From contig JANMDK010000353.1 of the NCBI GenBank assembly GCA_031376265.1, positions 1 to 64,000 of the forward strand: 64,000 bases of DNA, given 5' to 3'. Each line of letters starts with the position of its first letter. The first letter of the stretch is position 1. A program made the translations under genes and the position numbers. Source of the stretch: SZAS-79 sp031376265 (GTDB lineage Bacteria; Pseudomonadota; Gammaproteobacteria; Burkholderiales; SG8-39). Below the pieces are notes generated by a model, which did no database searches, was not told the DNA's origin, and worked only from the letters and a program-made list of their open reading frames with translations. Shown here piece after piece: positions 8,693 to 17,338 of this stretch.

Positions 8693-11620
8693 TCAGACCA
8701 GCGCGTCGGCCAGCACGCGCGCGACGTGCACTGCGTTGCGCTGCGCGCCGTCGGCAATCTGGTGGCGGCAGCTGGTGCCGTCGGCAACGATCAACGTGTC
8801 GGCTTCGGCCTTGCGCACTGCCGGGAGGAGGCTCAGCTCGGCCATCTTCATCGAGACCTCGTAATGCTCCGCCTCGTAGCCGAAGTTGCCCGCCATGCCG
8901 CAGCAGCTCGTTTCCACCGTGCTGACTTCCAGCCCAGGAACAAGCCGGAGCGCCTTCTCCACTGCGCCCATTGCGGCGAACGCTTTCTGGTGGCAGTGGC
9001 CGTGCAGGAGCGCTTTTTTCGCCAGGGGCTTCAGCGTAAGCCTTAGTCGGCCGGCGTCGGCCTCCTGTGCGAGGAATTCCTCGAACAGCACCGCCTGCTT
9101 CCCGAGCGCGCGGGTGGCTTCGCCCGGCAGCATCGATTCGAATTCGTCGCGCAGGGTAAACAGGCACGAGGGCTCGAGGCCGATGATCGGCAAGCCGCTC
9201 GCGACGAAAGGCTTTACCGCATCGAGCATGCGGCGCGCTTCCTTGCGGGCCTCGTCGACCAGGCCCGCGGAGAGCAGCGTGCGGCCGCAGCACAGGGGCC
9301 GGTCGTGCGCGCCCGTCGGCCGCGCGACGTGCACCCGGTAGCCGGCGGCGTCGAGGACCTTGATTGCGGCGCGCGCGTTCTCCGGCTCGAAGTAGCGGCT
9401 GAACGTGTCGACGAACAGCACCACTTCGCGCCCGCCGCTGACCACGCGCTGGCGGTCGATGAAAGTCTGGCTATGCCACTTGGGCAGCGCCCGCTTGGAA
9501 GTCAGGCCGGTGAGGGCTTCGCGTCCCGGCAGCGTCATGAGCAGGTTCATGAACGGCGCGAGGCGCGCCGCCCACGGCGCATAGCGCGGCAGGTAAGCGA
9601 CGAGCCGGTCGCGCAGCGTGAGGCCATGGCGCTGCTTGTACTGGCGCAGGTACTCGATCTTCATCTTCGCCATGTCGACGCCGGTCGGGCATTCCCGCTT
9701 GCAGCCCTTGCAGGACACGCACAGGTCCATCGCTTCCTTGACCGCTTCCGAGCACAGCGCGTCTTCCCCGTTCATGCCCTCGAGCTGCCCGGTCAGCGCA
9801 AGACGCAGCGTGTTGGCGCGCCCCCGCGTCAGGTGCTGCTCGTCACCGGTCACCCTGAACGAAGGGCACATCGTGCCGGCGTCGAACTTGCGGCAGTGGC
9901 CGTTGTTGTTGCACATCTCGACGGCCTTATCGAGCCCGCCCCATTCGGTCCAGTCGAGCGCGGTGACCGCCACCGCCGCCTGGTAGCCGGGCTTGAAGCG
10001 GAAGAGGCTCCTGTCGTCCATCTTCGAGGGCGCGACGATCTTGCCCGGGTTCATGAGCCCGGCCGGGTCGAGCCAGCCCTTGATTTCGCCGAGGCTCGCG
10101 GTAAGCCGCGGCCCGAAAAAGGGGGCGATCCATTCGGAGCGCACGAGGCCGTCGCCGTGCTCGCCCGAGTAGGCGCCTTTGTATTCCTTGACCATCGCGC
10201 AGGCTTCCTCAGCGATGGCGCGCATCTGCTCGGCGCCACCGCGGCGCATGTCGAGGATCGGCCGCACATGCAACGTGCCCACCGAGGCATGCGCGTACCA
10301 GGTGCCGCGCGTGCCGTGCTTGTGGAAGACCTGGGTCAGCCGTTCCGTGTACTCGGCGAGGTGCTCGAGCGGCACCGCGCAGTCCTCGATGAAGGAGACC
10401 GGTTTTCCGTCGCCCTTCATTGACATCATGATGTTGAGGCCGGCCTTGCGCACTTCCCAGAAGTCTTTTTGCAGCTTCGGGTCGATGACTTCGACCACGC
10501 TGCCGGGCAGGCCGAGCTCGCCCATGAGATCGACCAGCTGCTTGACCTTCGCCACTTGCGCTGCGTGATCGTCGCCCGAGAATTCCACCAGCAGCACCGC
10601 GTCGGGTTCGCCCTTGATGACCGCATCGACGGTCTTGCGGAATGCGCCGATGTCGCGCGCGAGGTCGATCATCGTCCGATCCACCAGCTCCACCGCGCTC
10701 GGGCCCAGCTTGACGATGTGCTGGGTGGAATCCATCGCTGTATAGAACTTCTCGAAATGCACCACGCCGAGCGTCTTGTGCGCCGGCAGCGGCGTGAGCT
10801 TGAGCAGCAGCTGCTCGAAGTAAGCGAGGGTGCCTTCCGAACCGACCAGCAGGTGCGCGGCGTTTGAATGCGGCGGGCCGAGGTGGTCGAGGTTGTAGCC
10901 GGCAACCTTGCGAAGCAGCTTCGGGAAGCGCGCTTCGATTTCGTCCTTGTCGCGGGTGTAGAGCGCGGCGAGCTTGTCGAGCAGCGCGGCATAGCCCGGC
11001 GGCCCGCTGCGGTCGTCCATCCGGCCAAAGCGGTAGCGCTCACCTGACGACAACATCGCGTCGATGGCCAGCACGTTGTGCACCATGTTGCCGTACGCAA
11101 TCGAACGCGAGCCGCACGAGTTGTTGCCGGCCATGCCGCCGAGCGTGGCCTGCGCGCTGGTGGAAACGTCCACCGGGTACCAGAGGTTGTGCCTCTTCAG
11201 CCCGGCATTCAAATGGTCCAGCACCACGCCGGGCTGGACCAGCACCGTGCGTGCCGCTGGATCGACCTCGAGCACCTGGTTGAGGAATTTCGAGTTGTCG
11301 ATGATCAATGCCGCGCCGACCGTCTGGCCGCATTGGGAAGAGCCCGCGCCGCGCGGCAGCACCGGCACGCCTTCTTCCACGGCGATCTGGATCGCGATGC
11401 GCGCCGCCTCAGGCGTCCTCGGCACGACGACGCCGACCGGCTCGATTTGGTAGATCGATGCGTCTGTGGAATAGCGGCCGCGCGTCGCCGCGTCGAAATG
11501 CACTTCGCCTTCAACTTCGCGGCGCAAGCGCGCTGCGAGCGCCGAATCGCCCGGGCGCGTCTTCACCACGCGGATCGGCGCGGTGCCGGCGGGAGGGATC
11601 ACGGCTTCAGGCGCATTCAT
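8693..11620 (-). CDS. FAD- and Fe-S-containing 2-hydroxyacid dehydrogenase (YdiJ/Dld-like)
   Basis: The 975-residue protein fuses an FAD-binding oxidase half to an iron-sulfur half. The N-terminal PCMH-type FAD domain has VLPRGAGSSQCGQT near residue 95 and a glycolate-oxidase-like C-terminal cap follows. Around residues 570-640 there are two cysteine clusters, CNNNGHCRKFDAGTMCP and CVSCKGCKRECPTG, typical of 4Fe-4S ferredoxin domains. The last 250 residues form a CCG-type domain with HGHCHQKAF and SCCGMAGNFGYE. This layout is that of E. coli YdiJ and related D-lactate, glycolate or D-2-hydroxyglutarate dehydrogenases that feed electrons to the quinone pool; the exact substrate is unknown. It lies 6 bases downstream of a GntR regulator, suggesting an operon. 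Confidence 0.92.
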   Translation of the reverse strand: MNAPEAVIPPAGTAPIRVVKTRPGDSALAARLRREVEGEVHFDAATRGRYSTDASIYQIEPVGVVVPRTPEAARIAIQIAVEEGVPVLPRGAGSSQCGQTVGAALIIDNSKFLNQVLEVDPAARTVLVQPGVVLDHLNAGLKRHNLWYPVDVSTSAQATLGGMAGNNSCGSRSIAYGNMVHNVLAIDAMLSSGERYRFGRMDDRSGPPGYAALLDKLAALYTRDKDEIEARFPKLLRKVAGYNLDHLGPPHSNAAHLLVGSEGTLAYFEQLLLKLTPLPAHKTLGVVHFEKFYTAMDSTQHIVKLGPSAVELVDRTMIDLARDIGAFRKTVDAVIKGEPDAVLLVEFSGDDHAAQVAKVKQLVDLMGELGLPGSVVEVIDPKLQKDFWEVRKAGLNIMMSMKGDGKPVSFIEDCAVPLEHLAEYTERLTQVFHKHGTRGTWYAHASVGTLHVRPILDMRRGGAEQMRAIAEEACAMVKEYKGAYSGEHGDGLVRSEWIAPFFGPRLTASLGEIKGWLDPAGLMNPGKIVAPSKMDDRSLFRFKPGYQAAVAVTALDWTEWGGLDKAVEMCNNNGHCRKFDAGTMCPSFRVTGDEQHLTRGRANTLRLALTGQLEGMNGEDALCSEAVKEAMDLCVSCKGCKRECPTGVDMAKMKIEYLRQYKQRHGLTLRDRLVAYLPRYAPWAARLAPFMNLLMTLPGREALTGLTSKRALPKWHSQTFIDRQRVVSGGREVVLFVDTFSRYFEPENARAAIKVLDAAGYRVHVARPTGAHDRPLCCGRTLLSAGLVDEARKEARRMLDAVKPFVASGLPIIGLEPSCLFTLRDEFESMLPGEATRALGKQAVLFEEFLAQEADAGRLRLTLKPLAKKALLHGHCHQKAFAAMGAVEKALRLVPGLEVSTVETSCCGMAGNFGYEAEHYEVSMKMAELSLLPAVRKAEADTLIVADGTSCRHQIADGAQRNAVHVARVLADALV

Positions 11621-11626
11621 CGGGGC

Positions 11627-12310
11627 TCAAGCGGCCGCAGCCGCGTTTTCCTCAAGCGCCGCCAGCACGCTCGCCACCTTGTGCGCGAGGTGTTCGGCCA
11701 ACAGGCGCTTCAGGCGCGGGGCGTCCCGCGAGGTCAGCGCCGCGAGGATCTCCTCGTGCTCGCGCACGGCCGAGTCCCAGCGCTCCTGCGAGAGATTCGC
11801 CATGTAGCGGGCGCGGCGCACATTGGCGTTCAGCTGGCGATAAGTGTTGATCAGCACGGCGTTGCCCGAGGCTTCGATGATCCTGAGGTGGATAAGCTGG
11901 TTGCAGCGGAAGTACTCTGCCAGCGCCCGCCGCGCATGGTGCGCCAGCATCTCGAAGTGGAGCGCGCGGATTTCGGCCAGGTCCCCTTCGCTCGCGTTTG
12001 CGCAGGCCAGCTCGCCGGCCAGGCTTTCAAGCGACCCCATGACCGCCAGCGTGTCGGCCATGGTTTCGGCTTTTAATGCGGTAACGATCGCGCCTCGGTT
12101 CGGCAGCAGTTCGACCAGGCCTTCGGTCGCCAGGACCTTGATGGCCTCGCGCAGCGGCGTCCGGGAAATACCCAGCTGCTCGCAAAGCACGCGCTCGTTC
12201 AGTCGGGCGCCCGGGGTGAGGTCGCCCTGCACGATGCGGTCGCGCAGCTGGTCCACGACCTCCTCGTGCAAGGGCCTGCGCTTGAGTCTAAGATTTTCGA
12301 TCGTACCCAT
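11627..12310 (-). CDS. GntR-family (FadR/FCD subfamily) transcriptional regulator
   Basis: This is a 227-residue regulator with an N-terminal winged helix (LHEEVVDQLRDRIVQGDLTP, CEQLGISRTPLREAIKVLA). It has an all-helical FCD ligand domain containing typical FCD histidine patches (FEMLAHHARRALAEYF, REHEEILAALTSRD). I chose the ATG at 12310 because GAGGCGG precedes it and the family consensus starts there; the longer frame crosses the divergent promoter region. FCD regulators usually sense small carboxylic acids. It is transcribed with the hydroxyacid dehydrogenase and faces the aminotransferase/Bug gene set, so it probably controls both directions. Confidence 0.93.
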   Translation of the reverse strand: MGTIENLRLKRRPLHEEVVDQLRDRIVQGDLTPGARLNERVLCEQLGISRTPLREAIKVLATEGLVELLPNRGAIVTALKAETMADTLAVMGSLESLAGELACANASEGDLAEIRALHFEMLAHHARRALAEYFRCNQLIHLRIIEASGNAVLINTYRQLNANVRRARYMANLSQERWDSAVREHEEILAALTSRDAPRLKRLLAEHLAHKVASVLAALEENAAAAA

Positions 12311-12368
12311 TCCGCCTCGCTTCCGTTCGGTGGCCCGCAGCGAGGTGCTGCGGGTTGCATTCTGCCTA

Positions 12369-12389
12369 TTTTGAATACATAATACAAAA
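12369..12389. promoter_or_regulatory. candidate GntR operator palindrome
   Basis: A 21-base AT-rich dyad sits in the divergent gap between the GntR and aminotransferase genes. The outer arms are TTTTG and CAAAA, with an inner AT/AT pair around ACATA. It stands out in otherwise GC-rich DNA and is placed where it could control both directions. Binding by this GntR protein is inferred, not shown. Confidence 0.4.
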
Positions 12390-12465
12390 AATCCTGTCCC
12401 CGCGCAATGCTGCACCCCGTTGCTGCACCGTGCGCGATCTTTTGAATGCAAACGAGGAGCTTCTC

Positions 12466-13665
12466 ATGTCCCATCGCGCCGGCCGTCATTTCCTGCAAAT
12501 CCCAGGCCCCACGAACGTTCCCGACCGCGTCCTGCGCGCGATCGACTTCCCGACCATGGACCATCGCGGTCCGGACTTTGCGGGCCTGGGCAAAGCGTGC
12601 CTCGAGGGCATGAGGAAAGTCTTCAAGACCAGTGCCCACGTGGTGATCTACCCGGCTTCCGGCACCGGCGCGTGGGAAGCGGCCCTCGTCAACACGCTCT
12701 CGCCCGGCGACCGGGTGCTCATGAGCGAGACCGGCCAGTTCGCCGCGCTCTGGCAGAAGCTCGCCACGCGCTTGGGCCTCGTGACCGAGTTCCTGCCGGG
12801 CGACTGGCGGCATGGCGCCGACCCCGAAGCCATCCAGAAGCGCCTCGCCGGGGACACCGGGCATACGATCAAGGCGGTATGCGTCGTCCACAACGAAACC
12901 TCGACCGGCGTCACCTCCCGCATCGGCGAAATCCGCAAGGCGATCGATGCGGCGAGGCATCCGGCGCTCTACCTGGTCGACACGATTTCATCGCTCGCCT
13001 CGATCGACTACCGGCATGACGAGTGGGGCGTGGACGTCACGGTGGCCGGATCGCAGAAGGGCCTCATGCTGCCGCCGGGCCTGTCCTTCAACGCGATCAG
13101 CGACAAGGCGCTCGCCGCCTCCAAGGAGGCCAAGCTGCCGCGCGCGTATTGGGCCTGGGACGAAATGCTCGCCAGCGGCAAGACCGGCTATTTCCCTTAC
13201 ACGCCGGCGACCAACCTGCTTTACGGCCTGCGCGAGGCGCTCGACATGCTGTTCGAGGAAGGCCTCGAAAACGTGTTTGCGCGCCACCAGCGCCATGCCG
13301 AAGCCACACGCCGCGCAGTGCGCGCGTGGGGCCTCGAAGTACTGGCGCTCAATCCCGCCGAATACTCCGGCGCGCTCACCACCGTGATGGTGCCCGCCGG
13401 CATCAACGCCGACGACATTCGCCGCGTGATCCTCGAGCATTTCGACATGTCGCTCGGCACGGGTCTCGGCAGGCTCGCCGGCAAGGTGTTTCGCATCGGT
13501 CACCTGGGCGACTTCAACGACCTCACGCTGATGGGCACGCTCGCCGGGGTGGAGATGGGCTTGGAAATCGCAGGCGTGCCGATCAGGAAAGGCGGCGCGC
13601 AGGCGGCGATGGCGTACCTGGTCGAATGCAAGGGCGCAAAAGCGAAGCAAAAGGCCGCTGCATGA
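12466..13665 (+). CDS. class V aminotransferase, serine-glyoxylate type
   Basis: The 399-residue PLP enzyme resembles serine-glyoxylate/alanine-glyoxylate aminotransferases. It starts at the ATG after a GAGGAG site, and early motifs include FLQIPGPTNVPDRVLRA and FPTMDHRGPDF. The PLP lysine is in AGSQKGLMLPPG at about residue 198. The C-terminal GLGRLAGKVFRIGHLGDFN is a family signature. The expected reaction transfers the amino group of serine to glyoxylate to give hydroxypyruvate and glycine. It heads the rightward gene set, opposite a 2-hydroxyacid dehydrogenase that could supply glyoxylate. Its stop overlaps the ATG of the first Bug gene (ATGA). Confidence 0.92.
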   Translation: MSHRAGRHFLQIPGPTNVPDRVLRAIDFPTMDHRGPDFAGLGKACLEGMRKVFKTSAHVVIYPASGTGAWEAALVNTLSPGDRVLMSETGQFAALWQKLATRLGLVTEFLPGDWRHGADPEAIQKRLAGDTGHTIKAVCVVHNETSTGVTSRIGEIRKAIDAARHPALYLVDTISSLASIDYRHDEWGVDVTVAGSQKGLMLPPGLSFNAISDKALAASKEAKLPRAYWAWDEMLASGKTGYFPYTPATNLLYGLREALDMLFEEGLENVFARHQRHAEATRRAVRAWGLEVLALNPAEYSGALTTVMVPAGINADDIRRVILEHFDMSLGTGLGRLAGKVFRIGHLGDFNDLTLMGTLAGVEMGLEIAGVPIRKGGAQAAMAYLVECKGAKAKQKAAA

Positions 13666-14651
13666 CGCGAGGCTTTCCGGGCTTGTGGGCGAAGGCGATT
13701 GCTGCAGCATTTGTTGCAGCAATTGCTGCGGCCGTCCCGACCGTTTCCGCGCAGTCCTATCCCTCGAAACCGATCCGCCTGGTGGTCCCGTACTCGCCCG
13801 GGGCCGGCACGGACACGATCGCGCGGATCCTCGCGCAGAAGACCGGCGAAGCGCTCGGCCAGCAGGTCGTGATCGACAACCGGCCGGGCGCCGGCGGCAG
13901 CATCGGGACCGAAGTCGTGGCAAAAGCCCCTGCCGACGGCTACACCCTGCTGTTCACCCCGACCAGCCACGCGATCAATCCCGGCATCTACCCGAAGCTC
14001 GGCTACGACACCGTCAAGGATTTCGCGCCGATCTCGGTGGTGGCCTCGCTGCCGGTGGTGCTCGCCGTGGAGCCCGGCGTTCCCGCAGCCACCATCAAGG
14101 AACTCATTGCCCTTGCCAAAGCCAAGCCCGGCCAGCTGACGATGGCCTCGTCGGGTAACGGCACCGTGTTCCACCTGACCGGCGAGCTGTTCAAGGATGC
14201 GGCTGGCGTCAACATCGTGCATGTGCCTTTCAAGGGCGGCGCCCCGGCAGTTGCGGCTTTGCTGGGCGGCCAGGTCAGCATGACTTTCGAAACTTCGGTC
14301 ACCGTGGTGCCGCATATCCGCTCCGGGAAATTGCGCGCGCTCGGCGTCGCCAGCCCGAAGCGCATCGCCCTCTTGCCGGATGTGCCAACGCTCGGCGAGT
14401 CGGGCTTTCCGGGCATCCTTGCCGAGAACTGGTACGGCCTTTTTGCACCAGCAGGTACACCGCGCGAAACGATCGCGCGTTTATATACTGAGCTCGACCG
14501 TGCGATCCACAACCCGGACGTGCGCGAAAAGCTCGCGCAGCAGGGCGCCGAGATCCGCGAAAATACACCCGAGCAAACCGCGGCGTTCCTGAGATCCGAA
14601 ATGACCAAGTGGGCCAGGGTCATCAAGGATTCCGGCGCCAAGGCGGACTGA
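13662..14651 (+). CDS. Bug/TctC-family periplasmic binding protein 1
   Basis: This 329-residue protein of the Bug family is the extracytoplasmic receptor type of tripartite tricarboxylate transporters. A signal peptide of about 31 residues ends near PTVSAQ and is followed by the family opening YPSKPIRLVVPYSPGAGTD. Further Bug motifs are VVIDNRPGAGGSIGTE, LTMASSGNGTVFHLTGELF and LLPDVPTLGESGFPG. It starts at the ATG overlapping the aminotransferase stop; in-frame sequence further upstream belongs to another reading of the aminotransferase gene. No TctA or TctB membrane subunit is nearby. Bug proteins usually bind carboxylates; the ligand is unknown. Confidence 0.93.
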   Translation: MTRGFPGLWAKAIAAAFVAAIAAAVPTVSAQSYPSKPIRLVVPYSPGAGTDTIARILAQKTGEALGQQVVIDNRPGAGGSIGTEVVAKAPADGYTLLFTPTSHAINPGIYPKLGYDTVKDFAPISVVASLPVVLAVEPGVPAATIKELIALAKAKPGQLTMASSGNGTVFHLTGELFKDAAGVNIVHVPFKGGAPAVAALLGGQVSMTFETSVTVVPHIRSGKLRALGVASPKRIALLPDVPTLGESGFPGILAENWYGLFAPAGTPRETIARLYTELDRAIHNPDVREKLAQQGAEIRENTPEQTAAFLRSEMTKWARVIKDSGAKAD

Positions 14652-14661
14652 GGAGAACCGG

Positions 14662-15447
14662 ATGGCTACGCAGGAACTGATCCGCGACAAGAACTTCTAC
14701 CACCGCCAGACCAGCGAGCGGATGGACCAGCACCTGATGACCCCGACGTGGTCGCTGCGGGAGAAGGTCGCGCTGGCCTGCCGCATTCTCGATGGCCAGG
14801 GCCACGAATCGGCGCTGGCGGGCCAGATTACGGCGCGCGCCGAAGAGCCCGGCACCTACTGGATGCTGAGCTTCGGGCTGGGTTTCGACGAGGCGCAAAA
14901 GAGCAACATCGTGCGGGTGGACGACGACCTCAACATTGTCGAAGGCGAGGGCATGCCGAATCCGGCGAACCGCTTTCATTTATGGATCTACCGGCATCGC
15001 CCGCAGGTGAACGCCATCGTGCACACGCATCCGCCGCATGTTTCGGCGTTGTCGATGCTCGGCGTGCCGTTGAATGCGCCGCACATGGACACTTCAATGT
15101 TCTACGAGGATTGCGCCTGGATGCCTGAGTATCCCGGCGTGCCGATTGGCGACGAGGAAGGGCGCCTGATCCACGAGGCGCTCGGCACCAAGCGCTCGAT
15201 CCTCCTTGGCCACCACGGCCAGCTCGCCGCCTGCGCGACGATGGAGGAAGCCACGATGCTCGGCCTCTTCATCGAGCGCGCCGCGAAAATCCAGCTCATG
15301 GCGATGGCCGCGGGCACGATCCGCGACGTCAAGCCCGAGTGCATCCGCGAGGCGCACGACTACCGGCTGAAGAAGAAATACGTCGAGGCCGTTTTCTGCT
15401 ATTACTCGCGGCGCATCCTCAGGCAGTCCGGCGAAGTGCTGGAGTAG
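14662..15447 (+). CDS. class II aldolase/adducin family protein
   Basis: This 261-residue cytosolic metal enzyme is of the AraD/FucA fold. The zinc-binding motif AIVHTHPPHVSAL lies at about residues 112-124, and a later histidine follows in LLGHHGQLAA. Members include sugar-phosphate aldolases, epimerases and 3-oxo-acid decarboxylases; bacterial relatives of this length next to Bug genes are mostly uncharacterised. It lies 10 bases after the first Bug gene and before the second, in the same direction, so it is probably part of the same catabolic set. The substrate cannot be named from sequence. Confidence 0.9.
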   Translation: MATQELIRDKNFYHRQTSERMDQHLMTPTWSLREKVALACRILDGQGHESALAGQITARAEEPGTYWMLSFGLGFDEAQKSNIVRVDDDLNIVEGEGMPNPANRFHLWIYRHRPQVNAIVHTHPPHVSALSMLGVPLNAPHMDTSMFYEDCAWMPEYPGVPIGDEEGRLIHEALGTKRSILLGHHGQLAACATMEEATMLGLFIERAAKIQLMAMAAGTIRDVKPECIREAHDYRLKKKYVEAVFCYYSRRILRQSGEVLE

Positions 15448-15498
15448 GTCCGCGGCGCCGGAAAGGCCCGCGTAGAGAAACCAAAACAGGAGAGAGAC

Positions 15499-16461
15499 AT
15501 GCTGCAGAAGTTCGTTCTGTCCGCGCTCGCCGCGGTATTGATTGCGCCGGCCGCACTGGCCCAGACGTATCCGTCCAAGCCGGTGCGCATGATCGTCGGC
15601 TTCCCGCCGGGCGGCGGCACCGACGTGGTGGCCCGCGTGATCGGCCAGAAGCTCGGCGAGTGGTACGGCCAGCCCGTGCTGGTCGAAAACCGCGCAGGCG
15701 CCACCGGTACGATCGGGGCCGACGTGCTCGCCAAGAGCCCGGCCGACGGCTACACCCTGATGATGGGCCATGCCAATTCGCACGCCATCGCCCCCAATCT
15801 CATGAAGCTGCCCTACGACCCGATCAAGGATTTCGCGCCGGTGTCGTATGTCGGCTATGTGCCCAACGTGCTCTCGCTGCACCCTTCGGTGCCCGCGAAA
15901 AACATGAAGGAACTCGTGGCGCTGCTCAAGGCCAACCCGGGCAAGTACACCTATGCCTCCTCGGGCAACGGCAGCTCGCAGCACCTTTCGGGCGAGATGT
16001 TCAAGCTGCTCACCGGCACCAACGCGCTGCACGTGCCGTACAAGGGCAGCGGCGACGCCATCAAGGACCTGCTCGCGGGCACGGTGTCGTTCAACTTCGA
16101 CACGATGCCGCCGGTGCTGGAACACATCAAGGCCGGCAAGCTGCGCGGCCTCGGAATCTCCACCCCGAAGCGCCTCGCTCAGTTGCCCGATGTGCCGACC
16201 TTTGCCGAGGAAGGCCTGGTCGGCTTCGAGATCCTCAACTGGTACGGCGTGATGGCGCCAGGGGGCACGCCCAAGGACATCGTCGGCAAGCTTTCGGCCG
16301 ACATCAACAAGGCCATGCGCGAGCCTGACGTCAAGGCGCGCCTCGAGGCAGTGGGCACCCAGCTGCGCGAGCTCTCGCCGGACGAATTCGGCGCCTTCAT
16401 GCGCGCCGAGTTGGTGAAATACGCCAAGCTCGTCAAGGACGCGCACATCCGCCTCGAATGA
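15499..16461 (+). CDS. Bug/TctC-family periplasmic binding protein 2
   Basis: The 320-residue Bug protein has a signal peptide ending near APAALAQ. Family motifs follow: YPSKPVRMIVGFPPGGGTD, VLVENRAGATGTIGAD, YTYASSGNGSSQHLSGEMF and AQLPDVPTFAEEGL. An AGGAGAGAGAC ribosome binding site precedes the ATG. It is expected to bind a small carboxylate or related solute in the periplasm. Its stop codon overlaps the start of the enoyl-CoA hydratase gene (ATGA), so the two are likely co-translated. It differs clearly from the two flanking Bug proteins, so it is a paralogue and not a recent copy. Confidence 0.93.
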   Translation: MLQKFVLSALAAVLIAPAALAQTYPSKPVRMIVGFPPGGGTDVVARVIGQKLGEWYGQPVLVENRAGATGTIGADVLAKSPADGYTLMMGHANSHAIAPNLMKLPYDPIKDFAPVSYVGYVPNVLSLHPSVPAKNMKELVALLKANPGKYTYASSGNGSSQHLSGEMFKLLTGTNALHVPYKGSGDAIKDLLAGTVSFNFDTMPPVLEHIKAGKLRGLGISTPKRLAQLPDVPTFAEEGLVGFEILNWYGVMAPGGTPKDIVGKLSADINKAMREPDVKARLEAVGTQLRELSPDEFGAFMRAELVKYAKLVKDAHIRLE

Positions 16462-17249
16462 GCGACCCGATACCGCAGCACATCCTCCTTCAGCGCGACG
16501 GCGGCCTGGCCACCGTCGTCCTGAACCGCCCGGAGAAGCTCAACGCGCTGACCAAGCCCATGTGGCAGCGCCTGGGCGAAGTCTTCCGCGAGCTTTCGGC
16601 GGATGACACGGTTCGCTGCATCATTCTGCGGGGCGCCGGGACGAAATCGTTCGCGCCCGGCAACGACATCTCCGAATTCGAAAACGAGCGCAGCAACGTC
16701 GAGCAGGCGCGCGCCTACGGCCGCATCATGCATTCGACCATCGACGCGATCGCCAACTGCCGCCACCCGGTCGTCGCGATGATCCATGGCATCTGCGTCG
16801 GCGGCGGGATGGAGATCGCGGGCCTTGCGGACATCCGCATCTGCGGCGAGTCGTCGCGCTTCGGCGTGCCGATCAAGAACCTCGGGTTGGTGATGGCCTA
16901 CGGCGAGATCGGTGCGCTGATCCAGCTTGCAGGGCGCGCCACCGCAATGGAAATCCTGCTCGAAGGCCGGGTCTTCGGCGCAGCGGAGGCCAAGGAAAAA
17001 GGCCTGGTGACGCGCGTGGTGCCGGACGACCAGGTCGTAGCCGAATCGCTTGCCACGGCGGCCCGGATCGCCGAAGGCGCGCCGCTGGTCGCCCGCTGGC
17101 ACAAGAAATTCGCGCGGCGGCTTGCCGACCCGAAGCCTTTGACCGACGAGGAATACGACGAGGGGTTCGCGTGCTTCGGCACGCAGGATTTCCAGCTCGG
17201 CTACCAGGCCTTCCTCGCCAAGAAAAAGCCCGATTTCACAGGGCGATGA
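16458..17249 (+). CDS. enoyl-CoA hydratase/isomerase family protein
   Basis: The 263-residue crotonase-fold protein shows the usual N-terminal ATVVLNRPEKLNALT. The oxyanion-hole segment is FAPGNDISEF near residue 72, and a second is GGGMEIAGLADIRIC near 115. The family covers hydratases, isomerases, decarboxylases and dehalogenases. The catalytic glutamates of a standard hydratase are not all obvious, so the precise reaction is uncertain. It overlaps the stop of the second Bug gene by 4 bases and is followed by a third Bug gene, which places it in the same catabolic set. Confidence 0.92.
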   Translation: MSDPIPQHILLQRDGGLATVVLNRPEKLNALTKPMWQRLGEVFRELSADDTVRCIILRGAGTKSFAPGNDISEFENERSNVEQARAYGRIMHSTIDAIANCRHPVVAMIHGICVGGGMEIAGLADIRICGESSRFGVPIKNLGLVMAYGEIGALIQLAGRATAMEILLEGRVFGAAEAKEKGLVTRVVPDDQVVAESLATAARIAEGAPLVARWHKKFARRLADPKPLTDEEYDEGFACFGTQDFQLGYQAFLAKKKPDFTGR

Positions 17250-17338
17250 GCGCAGGGGGCTCTGCTAATATTGCGCGCCCTCAGACCTGCAATCGCCAGG
17301 CGGCCGAGCGAGCTGCCGACATCCAAGGAGACAGCCGA

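Noticed and set aside
13023..13661. Upstream extension of the first Bug gene
   Set aside because: The extension lies inside the aminotransferase gene in another frame; the signal peptide at 13662 marks the true start.
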